64,000 bases of DNA from Hypholoma sublateritium FD-334 SS-4 (GCA_000827495.1 KN817518.1:646405-710404); one strand, 5' to 3'. Positions 11,646 through 24,728 are shown, counted from the stretch's first letter. Notes: a model not told the origin generated them from the sequence alone. Program-made: numbers and translations.

Positions 11646-14370
11646 TCAGTCCGCCTTAACAAGTTCAGTGGCGCCACCTTTTTCAATTACAGCGACCTTG
11701 TGTTTCATGATGGATACTTTGACAGGATTCGGGTCCTATCAAGGTAGATTAGGGACGGACTTTTCTTTGAAGAATTGTGACACTGCCTACCTCAAATATT
11801 TCATTGAGCTCCTCGCTAATCACAAATTCTTCAGCGATCGAGAAGACAGGATCAAAAGGACTTACAGTGTACGTCCTTTTGTTTCAATGGCGAAAAGATA
11901 GATGATGAGGCATTCAAAGAGGTCCCACCCGATATAAACGATGTAATACTAATAGAAAGATGGTCAGTCAAGACCTAGTCAAAAAGCGAGGCCACTGATC
12001 CCACCTTCCATGTAATTCTCTTCAACGCAATGGGGCCAGCGTAGGTATTGACAAATGATGCACAGCTAACAGCAAACGCATAGCTTGAAAAGAATGGTCA
12101 GAGCCACTTTCATTGCGGCGACTAATCACCCACAAGGCCATCCCCTTCGCACTACAAAGTAAACAATTTGAACATTAGACACTACACATTTTGATGATAA
12201 GAGTCTTATCTGACCGGGTATTGTAGTCCAAACATTCAGCTGGATAGAGTGCTTGCAAGGGAGTATATGCCAAACTGTAAACGAAACCGAAAAGGACTTT
12301 GCACTCATGGTCAGATCAAGTAAAGTTCGAAAGGAGGCTAACTATCTTACAGATGAAAGCAATGGCTGCATTTGCGCCTTGCGGATTCGCATTACTTGAG
12401 CCCCATTTTGCCGTACAGCCTAGAAGCATAGTTATAGCTGATCATCAAAGGTAACGAATGATATTAATTCATACCAGTTACAACCGCCAACGTTCCGGCA
12501 GAAGCAAGGGTTCCCCAGAACCACATGGTACGGCGACCCACCTTGTCCGTCAGTGATGTACCGATTAATGCGCCAACGGCTGACACTATGGTGTTGGCGA
12601 AGTTGAGAACCAACCTTTGGTTTTGGCTATCTACACCGGCAGCACCGAAAAGAATAGGTAAGAAATATCTATAAATTAGTTAGTTCATGCCATTGCATCA
12701 CCCTGAATTACTTTACCCTAGACCATTTCCTGACCATTGCTGTAAAACGTACATAAGAGTTCAGAGCGGAAGCAATAGTAGTGAATTAAAGGAACAGTTA
12801 CCCCGAAGAAGCCCATCAACAGCATCATGGAGGTCCTGTATCTGGCGTTGCGAGAGTTGAAAAGCTCTGTGTAATCCCACCTATCGAACAAAGAGATAAG
12901 CAATTAGATAGTAACTCAAGGGCAGAGTACTAACCAGCGTTTATCAGAAGCATCCAATCGAACGCTTTCCTCAAATTCTTTCCACTCCAAAAGTACCAAC
13001 GGTGCATCTGGGTCACCATTCCCGTGATATTTGGCGAGAATCTTGCGAGCTTCGTCTTTACGACCTACAGCGATCAACCATCTCGGAGACTAAAAAAGCA
13101 TTGTAAACACAAAGTAATACAAACGATCATGATAATACTTCAGGAAGGAGGAAAGCAAATATCAAGAGAATGCTAGCTGGGATGATTTGAATGGCCAGAG
13201 GGGCCCTCCATGATGTTGTGGATTGAAGGCGACCAGTTGCAACGGTCAGACCAGCTAGGGTAATGTGAATAAATTCAAGCTCCCGGGAATGGAACTGATA
13301 GGAAATAAAGCAGGACTAACTGCACAGGATAGAGCCTGAATAGTAGAAGGCTAGATTCATGGGTCAAAATAAACCCATTACAGGCGTGTTCCTGACGGCT
13401 TACTGTTGTAACTGGATTGCCTTTTTTAGTCTTACCCTACAACCAGTGAGCGTTTTTGAACTCACAGTCCTGTTAGGCGACCACGCCATTGAGGGGGTGA
13501 CATTTCGACGACATACGCAGGCGCTGCTGTTGTAGTAATGGCAACTCCAAAACCTAACGTAAATCTTCCACCAAGCAAGTAATGCGTATTTCTAGCGGCT
13601 GTAATGACGACAGCGCCTGCGAGTCGCAGAATTTATTATGGGCGCATTGCTGATAAATAATGTGGCGCATACCAATGATAATGATAAGACTTCCAACAGC
13701 CTACAGGTCGTCAGATAAAAGTGTATGCCTTTGTTACAATTAATTTACCATTCCTCCCCGGCGCCCAAAGCGGTCAGCAATAGGGCCAGCTACAAGAACC
13801 CCGGCTATACTCCCTATGGAGTACTGTATGTTGGTTAATGCCTTGCAGCTAAATTCGGCTCCATATTTTAAAACACTTACAATACCGAAGATGATGGCCG
13901 TTACTGTGCCCACCCCACCACCGCTGTCTGCGCTATCGATGTTGAAGTACTCCAAATATTGACTGATCGACAGATGAGCATAAATAAGCAGCTGTATATA
14001 ATACACATATGTTCTAAGACTTGTCAACACTCACTTCATTCCATTGACGGCGCTCATGACTGATCAGAGATAAATTGCTTCTTCACGATGAGCCAGTAAA
14101 GTCAAAACTCTAATTACCTGATCCGTCGAAACCATTGGAGAGAGAACCCATGAAAGCCACGAGGAGAATAGCAAAAAGTTGAAGTGATCGGGGACTGGTT
14201 GGCGACAACGGGGGTCCATTGGCCAGAGCAACTGCAAGATCGAGATTGGCAACCTCGATGTATTTTGCTCCACCTGGGATGATAGGCTCGTTGGCGACAA
14301 CAGGAGAGACTCTTTTTTCATTTTCGCCATGATCTTCTTGAGGGAGTTTCTCGGGAGAATGTGTTGACAT
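11646..14370 (-). CDS. MFS sugar porter, lactose permease/hexose transporter type
   Basis: Plasma-membrane sugar:proton symporter of the fungal sugar-porter family. The start at 14370 gives a hydrophilic N-terminus (MSTHSPEKLPQED), then TM1 with SLSNGFDGS, the hallmark of LAC12-like permeases, and NQYLEYF. Further exons carry SIAGVLVAGPIADRFGRRGGM (the GxxxDRxGRR loop after TM2), the central cytosolic loop with SPRWL before the intron at about 13090, a charged loop (EWKEFEESVRLDASDKRWW), TELFNSRNARYRTSMMLLMGFF, and DRVGRR-like residues in the reverse complement near 12540. The end is EKGGATELVKAD, typical of this subfamily. The gene is cut by about ten short introns, so internal borders are approximate. 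It lies near an intracellular GH3 beta-glucosidase, which fits import and hydrolysis of a disaccharide such as cellobiose or lactose (inference). Confidence 0.88.
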
Positions 14371-15413
14371 GTTGGGAGTCCTCAGGCATGTCGAACGAAG
14401 ATAACTCCTATATATACCTACTGCCCTTCAGTCAGCTGAAGGTAACCCAATGTGCGTCAGGTTGTGACAAGCTGATGTACACTAAATGTGCCTATCTTAG
14501 GTCAAAACATGAAAATCGGTCTCTATGCGAGGAAAACACACCTTTACAGAAGGATTATGGGGTGTCTTTTGATCAACCTTGGTTAGTGATTCCCTCAGAA
14601 GCGTTTCTCGGCGTGATTTCGGAGAGAATGTCGGGTATGTTCTTTTCTACAGAGACACCGAGCTGGTCCAGTGACCCATGACAGTAGGCCAAATACCAGT
14701 AAGAAGCGGGATTGCGGTGTGCTGAAAGTCACGAAAAAGGAATTCACGTCTTCGTTGCGTGTAGACCGGCCTGATCCCATACAGTAATGCTCGCAGAGTT
14801 GGTCGTCGACTTGCCGTGATATTATGACGGGCAAGTTTCGCTCTATTTTCTCTTCTTCATTAAAAAAAGAAACACTTGGCCACTAGACGCAACGGAGAAC
14901 CAAGTAAGTACACTTTTGCAGAACTCTGTGTTGGCAAATGTTTCTTTGAGAATATGTCGTAATATTGACGTCTGACGAAGCCGCAGTTCTATAGGTTATT
15001 CTTGGTCAGTATCTTTGGTTGCGGGATGCATTACTCACTGTCGCTGGCAGCGGCCGGACTGCATCCTGACAGTCACTAATTTTCGGGGCTAACAAAAACG
15101 GGCCAGATGCGCCGAGATTGCTGCCACCTCGAAGCACACAAATGAAACTTATTGTGATTGAAACCTCGAGAAAGTCGCCACATCGGTTCGTGCGTAGGTG
15201 CTGTGTAAACTTTGAAGAAAGATACCAATAATATTCCGGGTCATGGTGGTGGTTCGGGATCAGGTGAGGTTATATTATCCGAGGTCGGATCAGTCGCGAT
15301 TTGGTCGACTTTGCTCAGAACGTTCAAAGCGAAGTGCGATCGACATGTTGCTACGGCCTCCCACTTGCCTTTAGTTCCTCTATCCGTGACTGGCCCCCAT
15401 TCGACTTATCCCA
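14371..15413. other. Intergenic, shared upstream region of transporter and SET gene
   Basis: About 1.04 kb between divergent genes. Frames here are short and unsupported. The length suits a regulated promoter for the sugar transporter, but no operator could be identified. Confidence 0.5.
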
Positions 15414-16920
15414 ATGTCGGAGCTGCCTACTGTGCTGTCCTTGAAGTCGTGGCTCCTGGAGAATGGCGGCGGGTTTCATCTTAATACATTCTTCAAACAA
15501 GGTGCCTGCATTCAATACACCAACCTCAAAAAACAGGTCTTGCGCAGAGGGAGATGAAACTAATTACGCGGCTGATAGGTTCCTCTGGATCCTGTGTCGT
15601 GGCGGAGAAAATCCTCGAAGCTGACTCGACAATTGTCAAGTGTCCATTCGACCTTGTGATCACGCAGGCACTCGCTAAGAAAAAGGTCATCGAAATCTTA
15701 GGCGGGTCTGTGAATGAGGGCACAAGCGAATGGCGTGAAAGACAATGGATCGCGACTTATATTACTTTCCATGGGATTATCGGTCCTCAGGATCCCGGGT
15801 ACGAGCCAAAACTACAGCATCCGTCCTCCAATGTCTCATCCATTATTTATTCACAGATTAGACGCTAGTGACAAGTTACTGCATCGCGAATACCTTGATA
15901 CATTACCTACGTCTGCAAGCCTTAGGACCCCCTTGCATTTTACGCCCTCCGAATTAGAGCTTTTCAAAGGAACAAATATCTATGGCGCCACGCTAGACCG
16001 AGACCGAGAGTGGAAAACAGAGTGGAATCAGTGCCGCGACGAAATCTCGAGGTTCGACAAAAATCTAGGAGAACGATTTACTTGGTGTGTGTGTGCATGC
16101 TTTTTCACTGGTACAATTGCCTTATTACTCGATAGGGAACATTATCTAACTGCTGCGACATATCTGTCCTCTCGAGCCTTCCCGTCTTCCTTGTTGTCGC
16201 CCACACCCACACTGGTGCATTCTGATAGCACCCAGCCAATTTTGATACCTGGTGTTGATGCCCTAAACCACGAGCGTGGTCAACCCGTTTCTTGGTCTGT
16301 CACCATCCCCGATGCGAAACATCAAGATTCTCAAAAGCCAACGATATCCCTAACAATCCATCGTCCCACCGCTGAAGGAGAAGAATTATTCAACAACTAT
16401 GGCCCCAAACCAAACTCCGAACTAATTCTAGGCTATGGGTTCAGCATACCTAACAACCCGGATGATACAATTGTCCTCAAGATCGGTGGCATGGAAGGGA
16501 GCGAAGCGAAAAAATGGGAAATAGGGCGCAAAGCTCAAGGAGCGGACGCGTTCTGGACAGACCAGCTCTCACAATTTACTGGACAAGGACAACCACCGAC
16601 ATATGAAGATATCCTAGATGCATCCGGCATGCTAAGTGAAATGCTGGAAGACAAAATAGGACGATTGCCGAGTGCTGAGGTACAGAACGTCCACGAATTA
16701 CGACCCGATGTAGTTACCATGTTCCACCATTACTTGGAAGGTGCGCTGTTGATCATTTTTTTTCAATAACCATATTGAAGCGAAAGTCAAAACAGGTCAA
16801 AACGATATTCTCTCGTCATTACTGGACTTCTTGAAGGCACGAACTCAAGACGGTATAAACATGGCCCGCGAAGAAGGCATTGATATTGTACTTGAAGAAT
16901 CAGACTCTATGTCAGAGTGA
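15414..16920 (+). CDS. SET-domain protein lysine methyltransferase (SETD3/RKM type)
   Basis: Transfers methyl from S-adenosylmethionine to lysine of a non-histone substrate, in this group often ribosomal or translation proteins. Exon 1 is MSELPTVLSLKSWLLENG; a splice joining G15501 to GSSGSCVVAEKI near 15578 gives the usual SET opening. A split SET domain follows with a long iSET helical insert (residues about 70-180), then GVDALNHERGQPVSW (Asn-His cofactor loop) and ELFNNYGPKPNSELILGYGF, the catalytic Tyr motif. The C-terminal Rubis-subs-bind-like helical part runs to the intron at about 16740. The last exon ends LEESDSMSE with stop at 16918. All core SET residues are present. The substrate cannot be told from sequence. 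It is convergent with the GH3 gene, only 119 bp apart. Confidence 0.85.
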
Positions 16921-17039
16921 TGACATCCCCACTCAATTATGCCATCCCACTGCATCGCTGACACTCCTGCTGGATTTTGCACCACACTATCATACAACCA
17001 GCCCCACAGATAGAAATATCGACGATATCGATGTGTCTA

Positions 17040-20000
17040 TTACAAACCAGTCCATGTGAATGTTTTCGCGAGTTCGACTTCCCCCTCCAACCTGATATCC
17101 GCAGAGGATGCACCAACAGCGATACCGAATTTTCCGCTTTCGGCAGTCCAGCGCATTTCTCGGTCATTGTAGAAGCTCAACGCCTCCCTGTCGAGTGCGA
17201 TCGTAACCTGTTTTGTTTCGCCAGGTTTCAGGTTAACCTTTGTAAAGCCTTTCAGCTCTTTGACAGCACGAGGGACAGAGGCCTGTCGATCGGAGACATA
17301 TAGCTGGGCGACCTCGCGGCCCTCCACCTCGCCAGTATTTTTGACATTAAAAGACACTTCGAAGTTTCCGTCGGCGGAGATTTCCGTGCTCTTCAGATCG
17401 GCGTATTCGAAGCTTGTATATGAGAGCCCATATCCGAATGGGAGGAGAGGCGCGAGCTTGCGCGCTTCGTAGCTTCTGTACCCAACAAAGATGCCCTGCA
17501 GTAATATTAGTTATGTAGGCCATTATATTTCCAAAGAGTGGAATTTTGGTGGAATTACCTCATTGTAATGAACTTTTCCAGGTTCTTGCCCTTCTCCGAA
17601 GGATAAGAACGACGGATTGTCTTCCAGTCGTATACTGTAGGAATGATCAGTACCAGAAGTTACGTAGAATTTTGAATTGGACCTACGGGAAGGTCAAAGG
17701 AAGCTTGGCGGCTGGATTGACTGTGCCGAAGAGCACATCTGCTAGCCCATTCCCAGATTCATTTCCACCGTAGAATGCCTGTATTTCATGTCTGTCAGAT
17801 GAACGGCGAAGAAGTCCATTCAATGATACTGACCTGAAGAAGCGTATTGGCTTCATTTATCCAAGGCATCCGAACGGGAGTGCCGGATTGATTGACGACG
17901 ACTGTGTTAGGGTTTGCGAGCAACACTTCGGAAACCAGTTTGTTCGTATATCCGGGAAGTCTGTAATCCGGAGTCAATACAAGCATAACTTCAAGAAGAA
18001 AGAGGCAGCGTACTCCATATCTTCGCGGTCCTTTCCTTCTGTCTCCCAACTGGTAGAGGTAATAAACACAAGTTAAAAACCAGATCCACATTTTTGTATG
18101 CCACGCACTCATTATTCAATCCGATCACCAAAATAGCCACTGAGGAAGGAAGGTATCAATTTGATGTCTCGCAATCTCGAGAGAAGAACAAACCATCGGA
18201 TTCTTTAGCGAGGACCACTGCTTCCTGGATAGCCTCATCCGCATCGACAATGCGTATTCCTCCTGCGCGTATAACACCCCAACAGCGGAAAGGCAGGGCA
18301 ACCGCAGCCAAGACGGCGTTCGACACTCTGATTTCCAGATCGTATTCCTGTCCGGCCTTGAGACCCTTTGCGATTCCACGTATATCTTTCCCGTTGAAGG
18401 GGTCCAAGCCACCTTCCACGGTCGGGATGAATTCGACGACTAGTTTGTGATCTATAAAGAGGTTCCCGTGTCCGATGATGTTAAGGCCCAGTTCCCAATC
18501 GCCATCTTCGTCTGGAGTGAATTTTGTGGAATACTGTCCGAGGTCAGATAAGAGTTTCACCTATAAAATGACAAAACTTACACGCATCCAGCAGATTGTG
18601 TTGACTTTAGTTTCATCCTGAAATATCAAAATAAGAAATAGCAAACGAAAAGGCCGGCGACAACAACTTACAACACCATCCAACAAGACACAGTTTGACC
18701 TTAGCGTCGGAGTACCCCAGGCAGATTCAGGAAGTTTCTCAGGAAACACCGGCGAGGTCGACATGAAGTCTGCTGTGGGCGTCTCGTTCCAGAATTCGAG
18801 ATATGCACCAAGCTGCCCATTGGCCTGGTGGATGAACGGGTCGAGAAGAGGAAGATATCTGTTCGACGGAGTTCCCAGTGTATACTTGACGTCTGCGCCG
18901 ATCTTCTGCGCTGCGGCCCGGATGCCTTCGAGAGGGGAAACTGTGTAAGTCGAGAGGAGGCTGGCTGAACCGCCTCCGGATGTTACGGCTACTTTCGCGT
19001 TAGGCCCAATCACAGCGATCTTCTTGTAGCCGGCAGTGAGGGGGAGTATCTTCTTGTCGTTCTTAAGCAGTACGATGGAATCGGCTGCTGCTGTGCGAAG
19101 GACTTTGCGCACTTCAGGTGTATCAACGGAGCCTTCGGGCCCATCGAACAGAATTCCAGAAGCTTTGGCTCGCTGAACGAGGCGCAGGATCTATAACGAA
19201 ACGAGAAGGTCAGCTTGGAGCTGATAGACCACAAGTATATTCCTGACCCTTTCAACACGTCTGTCGATGTCCCCAAGGCTTATCTTCTGGCCAATAAGAA
19301 CTCGTTCCAAAGCCGCACCCCGCATGACTGAGGGGCCCCTGTTCACAGGAAGGATAAACAGTCAGTGTGATGCGGGACTGGGATATTCATTATCACTTAC
19401 GGCATCTCGAGGTCTAATCCTGCTTTGAGACTCTCCACTGTGCTGTATACACCAGTCCAGTCGCTCATAACGAGACCTAATGGACATGAGCTTTCGACGA
19501 GTCTACTGGTCGCTTGGTCTCACCTTGATAACCCCATTCCTGTACACCAATCGATTAGTGTCAAAAACAAAATGCAACAAGATGAAGTATCACACCTTGA
19601 GCAAAATATCTTGCAATAATTTGTTGTTCTCCGAAGCATGCACACCATTAAGTCGGTTATATCTACCTGTCCGTCAGCTTATGTGTTTAGACATCCAAAA
19701 ACGAGTGGCTTACGCAGTCATCAAAGCCCATGGGTTTGAATTCTTGATAGCTATTTGGAAGGGTTTCAAATATATTTCTCGAAGTGCACGTTCGCTGACT
19801 TCGCCTGTCAATGTAAGGCAGGATTTTGCACTGAATATCCAGTTTCAAAACAAAGGAGATAAAAACTGACTGCTAATTGAGAATCTGGGAGCGAGCCTAG
19901 TATTAGCCGCTAAATTGTGTGCGAAAAAAATAGATCACAACTCGCCGTTCAAATTCCTGGTCGTTGGTGGCGAAGTGTTTGATAGTTGCACTGACACCCT

Positions 20001-20642
20001 TCGACTGAAGGCCGTTGATATATGCTGCAGCGATGGTTCCATTTAAATGGGGGTCTTCAGAGAACGATTCAAAGCCACGACCACCCAGAGGGGAGCGTTG
20101 GGTATTGACAGTCGGGCCAAGCAGCACATGAGTACCTGCAATTTTTTTTTAGAAAGTTAATTTCGCTCGACGCCTCGTTAGATGGACGCGCACTCTTGGC
20201 TCGACATTCTTCCCCGATAGCCTGTCCGATCGTATGAATGAGATCTACGTCGAAGGAAGACCCCATTCCAGTTGATGAAGGAAAGCAGCTCGATGGAACG
20301 CCATTGAAGACTGAAAGAACTGCATCAGAAGCAGTCATCATACTTATGGTGAACACATCGTCATACATCTTGTCCCGCGAGCGCCATTAGGACCTGGGGA
20401 AATATTTTATTCAGATACATGACGGTTGTGCGACAAAGCTTTTGACATACCATCACTGAATCGCAAAGCCGGAATGTCTAGCTCTGGGAAGGCCTGCGTA
20501 TGCCACCATCCCTGATGATCGAAAGGTTAGTTAGCTTTAACGGGAAAGTGATTGCAATGCTCACCACACCGGTGAGCAGCTGAACTTTCTGCGGAGTTGA
20601 TAGCTTGGAGAGCAGGGTTTCGATGTCAGAGTGAGAAGCCAT
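17040..20642 (-). CDS. GH3 beta-glucosidase with PA14 insert, cytosolic type
   Basis: Cleaves terminal beta-D-glucose from cellobiose and related glycosides. The start at 20642 ([19 protein letters not shown]) shows no signal peptide, so the enzyme is probably intracellular. Domain order: N-terminal GH3 barrel with [26 protein letters not shown], the [12 protein letters not shown] substrate motif (about 19960) and the nucleophile segment [19 protein letters not shown] (about 19440). Then comes the C-terminal GH3 domain ([30 protein letters not shown]), a PA14 insert ([18 protein letters not shown] to RVSNAVL), [16 protein letters not shown] segments with [14 protein letters not shown], and a fibronectin III-like end ([20 protein letters not shown]) finishing FTWTGL. 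More than ten introns. The PA14 variant is usual in fungal bglI-type enzymes. Pairs logically with the sugar porter 2.7 kb away. Confidence 0.92.
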
Positions 20643-21060
20643 AGCGTGAAGTTCTAGGAATCGATTTTGTCCTCTTTATACTGCGCTCGACCTTAGTAAG
20701 AGGGCGCTGTCGGTCATTTATCGGAAAAACTGAGAACAATCAGAAGGTCCGTGGTCAAGTTAATTTGCACAAATAGATGGCGATCTGCAATAAATGTCAT
20801 AGGACTCGGCGGTGGCATGGGAAACGCAAAGTTTGGATAAAGGTTTGAAAAGGGGTGAGGTAGGCGAAGGCCCAGCTGACAGCGATGAATCGTGGGAACA
20901 CCGGCCAGGTGGCCCGCGGTCGCGAAAGTCCCCTAATGCCCTCAGTTCATCCAATCCCGCCGGCGCCAATCCATCCATTAAACTCGCGCCAAGGGACCGC
21001 AAACGCGATAGGTCGTAATATATCCTACAACGAATCGACTCTGAAATATTAGCTCGCGGT
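20643..21060. other. Bidirectional promoter region, GH3 gene / RING E3 gene
   Basis: 418 bp separating divergent starts. The minus-strand 107-residue frame and plus-strand 68-residue frame here are overlapping low-information ORFs and not supported as genes. Confidence 0.5.
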
Positions 21061-22605
21061 ATGGCGTTGACAATCACTCTCAAGTGCGTGAATTTGCAAA
21101 TTCGACCTCGATCTGAGATTCAAGACGGCGTGATGTCAGTAAAGGAAAGAAGAGGGCTAAAGTAGAACTCCAAGAGGAAATTTCTTCCCTTCCCGCAAGC
21201 TCAGAGCCTCCTCATCCAACAAAAAGGGGTATGCATCGACCTCTTACGCATGCCCGGTTCAATAAGCTGAAAGTACTTCGGTCATTGCTACAGCTAAGCG
21301 CGCCGAGACCCGGCCATGCCCTGTTTGCGACGAGCAAATCCCACTTCGCCTGCTCGCCAGGCATTCGGAACTAGAGTCTGAACGCGTCGAGGAAATCATT
21401 TTGAACGTTGGATCGTCCGAAATATTTTACGACGATTATGATGATGAGTGAGTTTACGCTTCATTGATCAGCAAACAGCCGCTGACTTACGCCCAATCAG
21501 ACCTGGTCCCAGTTCACGAGTTCGTCGTTCAGCTGTCAAAGCTCGTAAATCCTTCGCGACACAAAGCCCACCTGACTCTCTCGCTCAATCCACGAAAACT
21601 ATTCAAAGGGTCAAGCGGCATCGAAAGCAACGTCATATCAAACTAAAAGAGTTAGCCAAGGACGACGAGGAAACCAGCAGCAGGGATTCTTGGCTGGGAA
21701 GGTTTACAGGCGAAGAAATAACCTGTCCAGTTTGCTCCACAAATGTTAGAGGCGACCAGGACGTACTGGATGCTCATGTCGATGCTTGTCTCGCGCATGA
21801 AAGTCAACGGCTTGAAGATGCGCGCCGACAGGGGTCTGAAGAAGAGACTTGGGAGGGAGGCAATGATGGCAATTATGTGGGAGACATCCGAGGTAGTCTT
21901 CCACTACATTCAAACTTCGATGCCCTCGCTCATTGTGTCTCACAGGCGCCGGCTTTGTCACACGGATTGACGAAGAGGGCATAGACGAAGACATCGATAT
22001 AGATGGCGACGACCAAGCTATATTTGGCGTCCCCCAGTTCACGGAGGGAGATGTATTCCCTATAAATGTACCGCGGCAGGAGGCCAACGATGAAGATGGG
22101 GACGTTGACATCGAGGACGTGGATGAGGAAACTCGGGCAGAGCCGACTCTCCGGCATCTTGTGGCGGCAGGAAAAGTTGTCAAACGCAATGTACTCTCGG
22201 GCGGCAACGAAGTTGCAAAACATCAAATGGACCAGGTGATGGGAGTGTCAGAAATCGACAGGTTGGACCTTGCTGTTGCGGCTGCTCGTCAGCGGGGCGA
22301 TAAATTTGGATTAGTTCTGGCGCTGGAAAGCAAACTTCAACATCTGGTACGTGTTCACTGTTGTCTCTGGTCAACCGGTTAAAATTGATTCTTATGCCAC
22401 GTTGTAGGAAACCACGACGGTCTCATCTTCGACATCTCTCCTATGTCGCATCTGTCTTGATCCTTATACAGAACCAACAGTATCGACGGGTTGTTGGCAC
22501 ACATGTTGTCGAGAATGCTGGCTTAGGTGTCTTGGTTCCACTAAACTCTGTCCCATTTGCAAACGCATCACTGGCGCAGCCGACTTGCGCAGGGTGTACC
22601 TTTAG
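21061..22605 (+). CDS. RNF220-like RING-type E3 ubiquitin ligase
   Basis: Probably a nuclear/cytosolic ubiquitin ligase. The ATG at 21061 with a first intron ending at 21124 gives MALTITLKRRDVSKGKKRAK in frame with the next exons. An N-terminal zinc knuckle reads RPCPVCDEQIPLRLLARHSE. A basic linker follows, then a second, UBZ-like finger (ITCPVCSTNVRGDQDVLDAH with a distal Cys). A long acidic stretch (DEDIDIDGDDQ, DGDVDIEDVDEE) comes before the C-terminal RING: CRICLDPYTEPTVSTGCWH, then CCRECWLRCLGSTKLCPIC, a complete C3HC4 pattern. The very end, GAADLRRVYL, matches the conserved LRRIYL end of RNF220 family proteins. Five introns by eye; the 5' exon is the least certain. No broken motifs seen. 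Animal RNF220 ubiquitinates Sin3B; a fungal substrate is unknown. Confidence 0.83.
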
Positions 22606-23036
22606 TAATAGTCATTTATACCCCCCATATACATGCTTTCTTTGCTTTCATTTAGTTGCCTATTTTGTTTTCATTAGACATTTGTTCAAAGCACAATACA
22701 GGAGAGAAAACATTGAGAGCTCATATCTGGCCTTGTCAAATCGTCATTCCTCGTCCTGGATAAACCTGCATGTAGCTGCGGTTACAGAGAAGAACGTCCA
22801 TTAAATGGAAAAGGATCAGGGTACAGCAATGGTACCACCACGACATATATAATCACCGCTCCGTCGTGCGAGAGGAAAATGACTCACCTACGGAGTTTGG
22901 AGACTGCCGGCACTGTTCACGCTCAAACTATCTCAGCCGAGGTTCATCGTGTACTGTTTGATCAGATATTGGCCGTCTAGAGGCCTTTTGAATTATAGGA
23001 AAAGCATTAATGTGGTATTACATGGCGCTAAGGCGT
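22606..23036. other. Intergenic between converging 3' ends
   Basis: 431 bp between the RING gene stop and the TOM7 stop. No gene seen; presumably 3' UTRs and terminators. Confidence 0.55.
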
Positions 23037-23352
23037 CTATGCAAGAGGGCTAATCAACCTGGAATGGAGGTTAACGCTTGTTCAGGCAGCAGTATTGCAG
23101 CGTGACATACTTAAACAGCTCGGGTTTAGGGTTGCTTCGCGTGAATCCAACATAGATGATTAGGGGGATCCAACCATAGTGGAGGATGGTCTGTGGCACA
23201 CCCGACCCGTAAGTAAACGAACATGAGCAGCAGAGAAACGACATACGCGTCCAATCTCGACAGCCTTGTTGATACGTTCCTATAGAAAGCTCAAATGAGT
23301 GGTAGAATAAAGAGATACGATGGTAGCGCACTTTGGTGTCTTCCGAAGGCAT
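23037..23352 (-). CDS. TOM7: TOM7, small subunit of the mitochondrial outer-membrane translocase
   Basis: A 51-residue tail-anchored protein that modulates assembly and stability of the TOM complex. Four exons assemble cleanly: MPSEDTK, ERINKAVEIGR, a membrane exon TILHYGWIPLIIYVGFTRSN plus PKPELF, and a last exon giving KLISPLA. The final intron (GTATGT..CAG, about 23048-23102) turns a read-through tail into the conserved LISPLA end, which decides the 3' model and the stop at 23037. The start at 23352 is preferred over an upstream ATG at 23406 because family members start right at this acidic segment. The gene is head to head with eIF3f with 154 bp between the start codons, so a bidirectional promoter is likely. 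Confidence 0.92.
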
Positions 23353-23506
23353 CTTAATGTGGTGTTTTGGCGGGTGGAAGAGAGTGACGGAGGATGTGTG
23401 CACCACGGTGAAAGTTCTCGGCTATTGCCGAGGTCACTTTTTTGGTGTTGCTCCCTGACTGCAAACGTTTCTGCACCAGTCCATACATCCAAAATTCTGC
23501 AACAAG
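23353..23506. promoter_or_regulatory. Compact bidirectional promoter TOM7/eIF3f
   Basis: Only 154 bp separate the two start codons. Both genes are constitutive housekeeping genes, so a shared core promoter is the simplest reading. No specific factor site was identified. Confidence 0.5.
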
Positions 23507-24728
23507 ATGCCTCTTGGTCCCAAATCCTCCGCGATCAACATCCATGGGACGACAGTGACCGACTCCTCCCACAATGTCCCGTAAGTTACCCTACGATCAT
23601 CTTGTACTTTGATCAAGAAATGGTCAATCTAATGGAATTGCTATTCATATTTTTTGTTGTCCAGCCGCACACCAACGAATATCACAATACACCCAGTAGC
23701 TCTTTTTTCTATCCTCGACCACTACCTCCGCCGCACGGACGCCCAAGACCGCGTCATTGGCACCCTTCTCGGCACACGCCACGACAATGAAGTCGAAGTC
23801 CGTTCATCATTCGCCGTCCTGCACAGCGAAACCGACGAACAGGTCGCTGTCGACATGGACTACCACCGTACCATGTATGAGCTGCACCACAAAGTGAACC
23901 CGAAGGAGGTCATCGTCGGATGGTGGGTAGCTGTCCTGCCCGGATGTCTTGTTTTTTCATATTGAATGCTGGTCTCTCAAGGTATTCGACGGGATCGAAT
24001 TTGAACACCTACTCTGCCCTTATCCAAAATTTCTACTCGCAAGAGACCTCACCCCATCAAGCCATCCACGTCTCCGTAAATACCGGTACCGAAGAGGGCC
24101 AGGAGGCTGGTGTCAAGGCGTACATCAGGTCGGTCCTTGACCGTTTATTCTGACACTCTGCATTGACAAACCGCTTGAAAAACAGCTCACCCGTAGGCGT
24201 CAACCCCAAACCCGAAAACTGTGTCTTTGTCCCCGTGCCCGTTGAACTGCGTTTCCACGACGCAGAGCGAAGTGGACGTGAGTGCATTGTTAGCTCGAGA
24301 AGTCACTCGATATTGATTTCGCCGGATCTGGCTTGTAGTTGACCTTCTTGCAAACACGGCATCGCTGCCCGCGGCGACAACCGCTCAACCTGTTGCCGAC
24401 CTGGAGATCATCGAGCGCGCACTCGTGTCTGTCTCGGACATGCTCGATCGCGTTCTGACATATGTACGCGCTGTATTGGCTGGTGAGAAGAAGGGCGACC
24501 CTGCTATTGGGCGGTACCTCATGGACACCTTGGGTGCTAGCACAGAGGACTTGGAGAAGGGTGGATTCAACACTAGCCTGCAGGTCCGTGGCTACTCCAT
24601 AATATTGATAGATAAAAGTATTAAATCAATGTTTACCACAGGATACATTGATGATTTCCTACCTTGCGAACCTTGTCCGGGCGCAAGCGGAAGTCTCATC
24701 CAGATTGGCCCTTACAGCCGCATCATAG
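23507..24728 (+). CDS. eIF3 subunit F (MPN-domain translation initiation factor)
   Basis: Non-catalytic MPN subunit of the eIF3 complex, bound to the 40S ribosome during initiation. Exons: [20 protein letters not shown], then [39 protein letters not shown], a segment with [20 protein letters not shown] made by splicing out the intron at about 23921-23980, and [20 protein letters not shown]. The catalytic JAMM HxH..D signature is degenerate, as expected in eIF3f. The C-terminal helices ([20 protein letters not shown] and [20 protein letters not shown]) form the usual dimerisation part, ending RLALTAAS with stop at 24726. Five introns. It converges with UreF, 82 bp between stops. Confidence 0.93.

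Noticed and set aside
15212..15484. 90-codon plus frame before the SET gene
   Set aside because: Different frame from the SET gene's first exon, which starts at ATG 15414 and reads into conserved sequence.
20760..21083. 107-codon minus-strand frame upstream of the GH3 gene
   Set aside because: Overlaps the first exon of the RING gene and has no domain.
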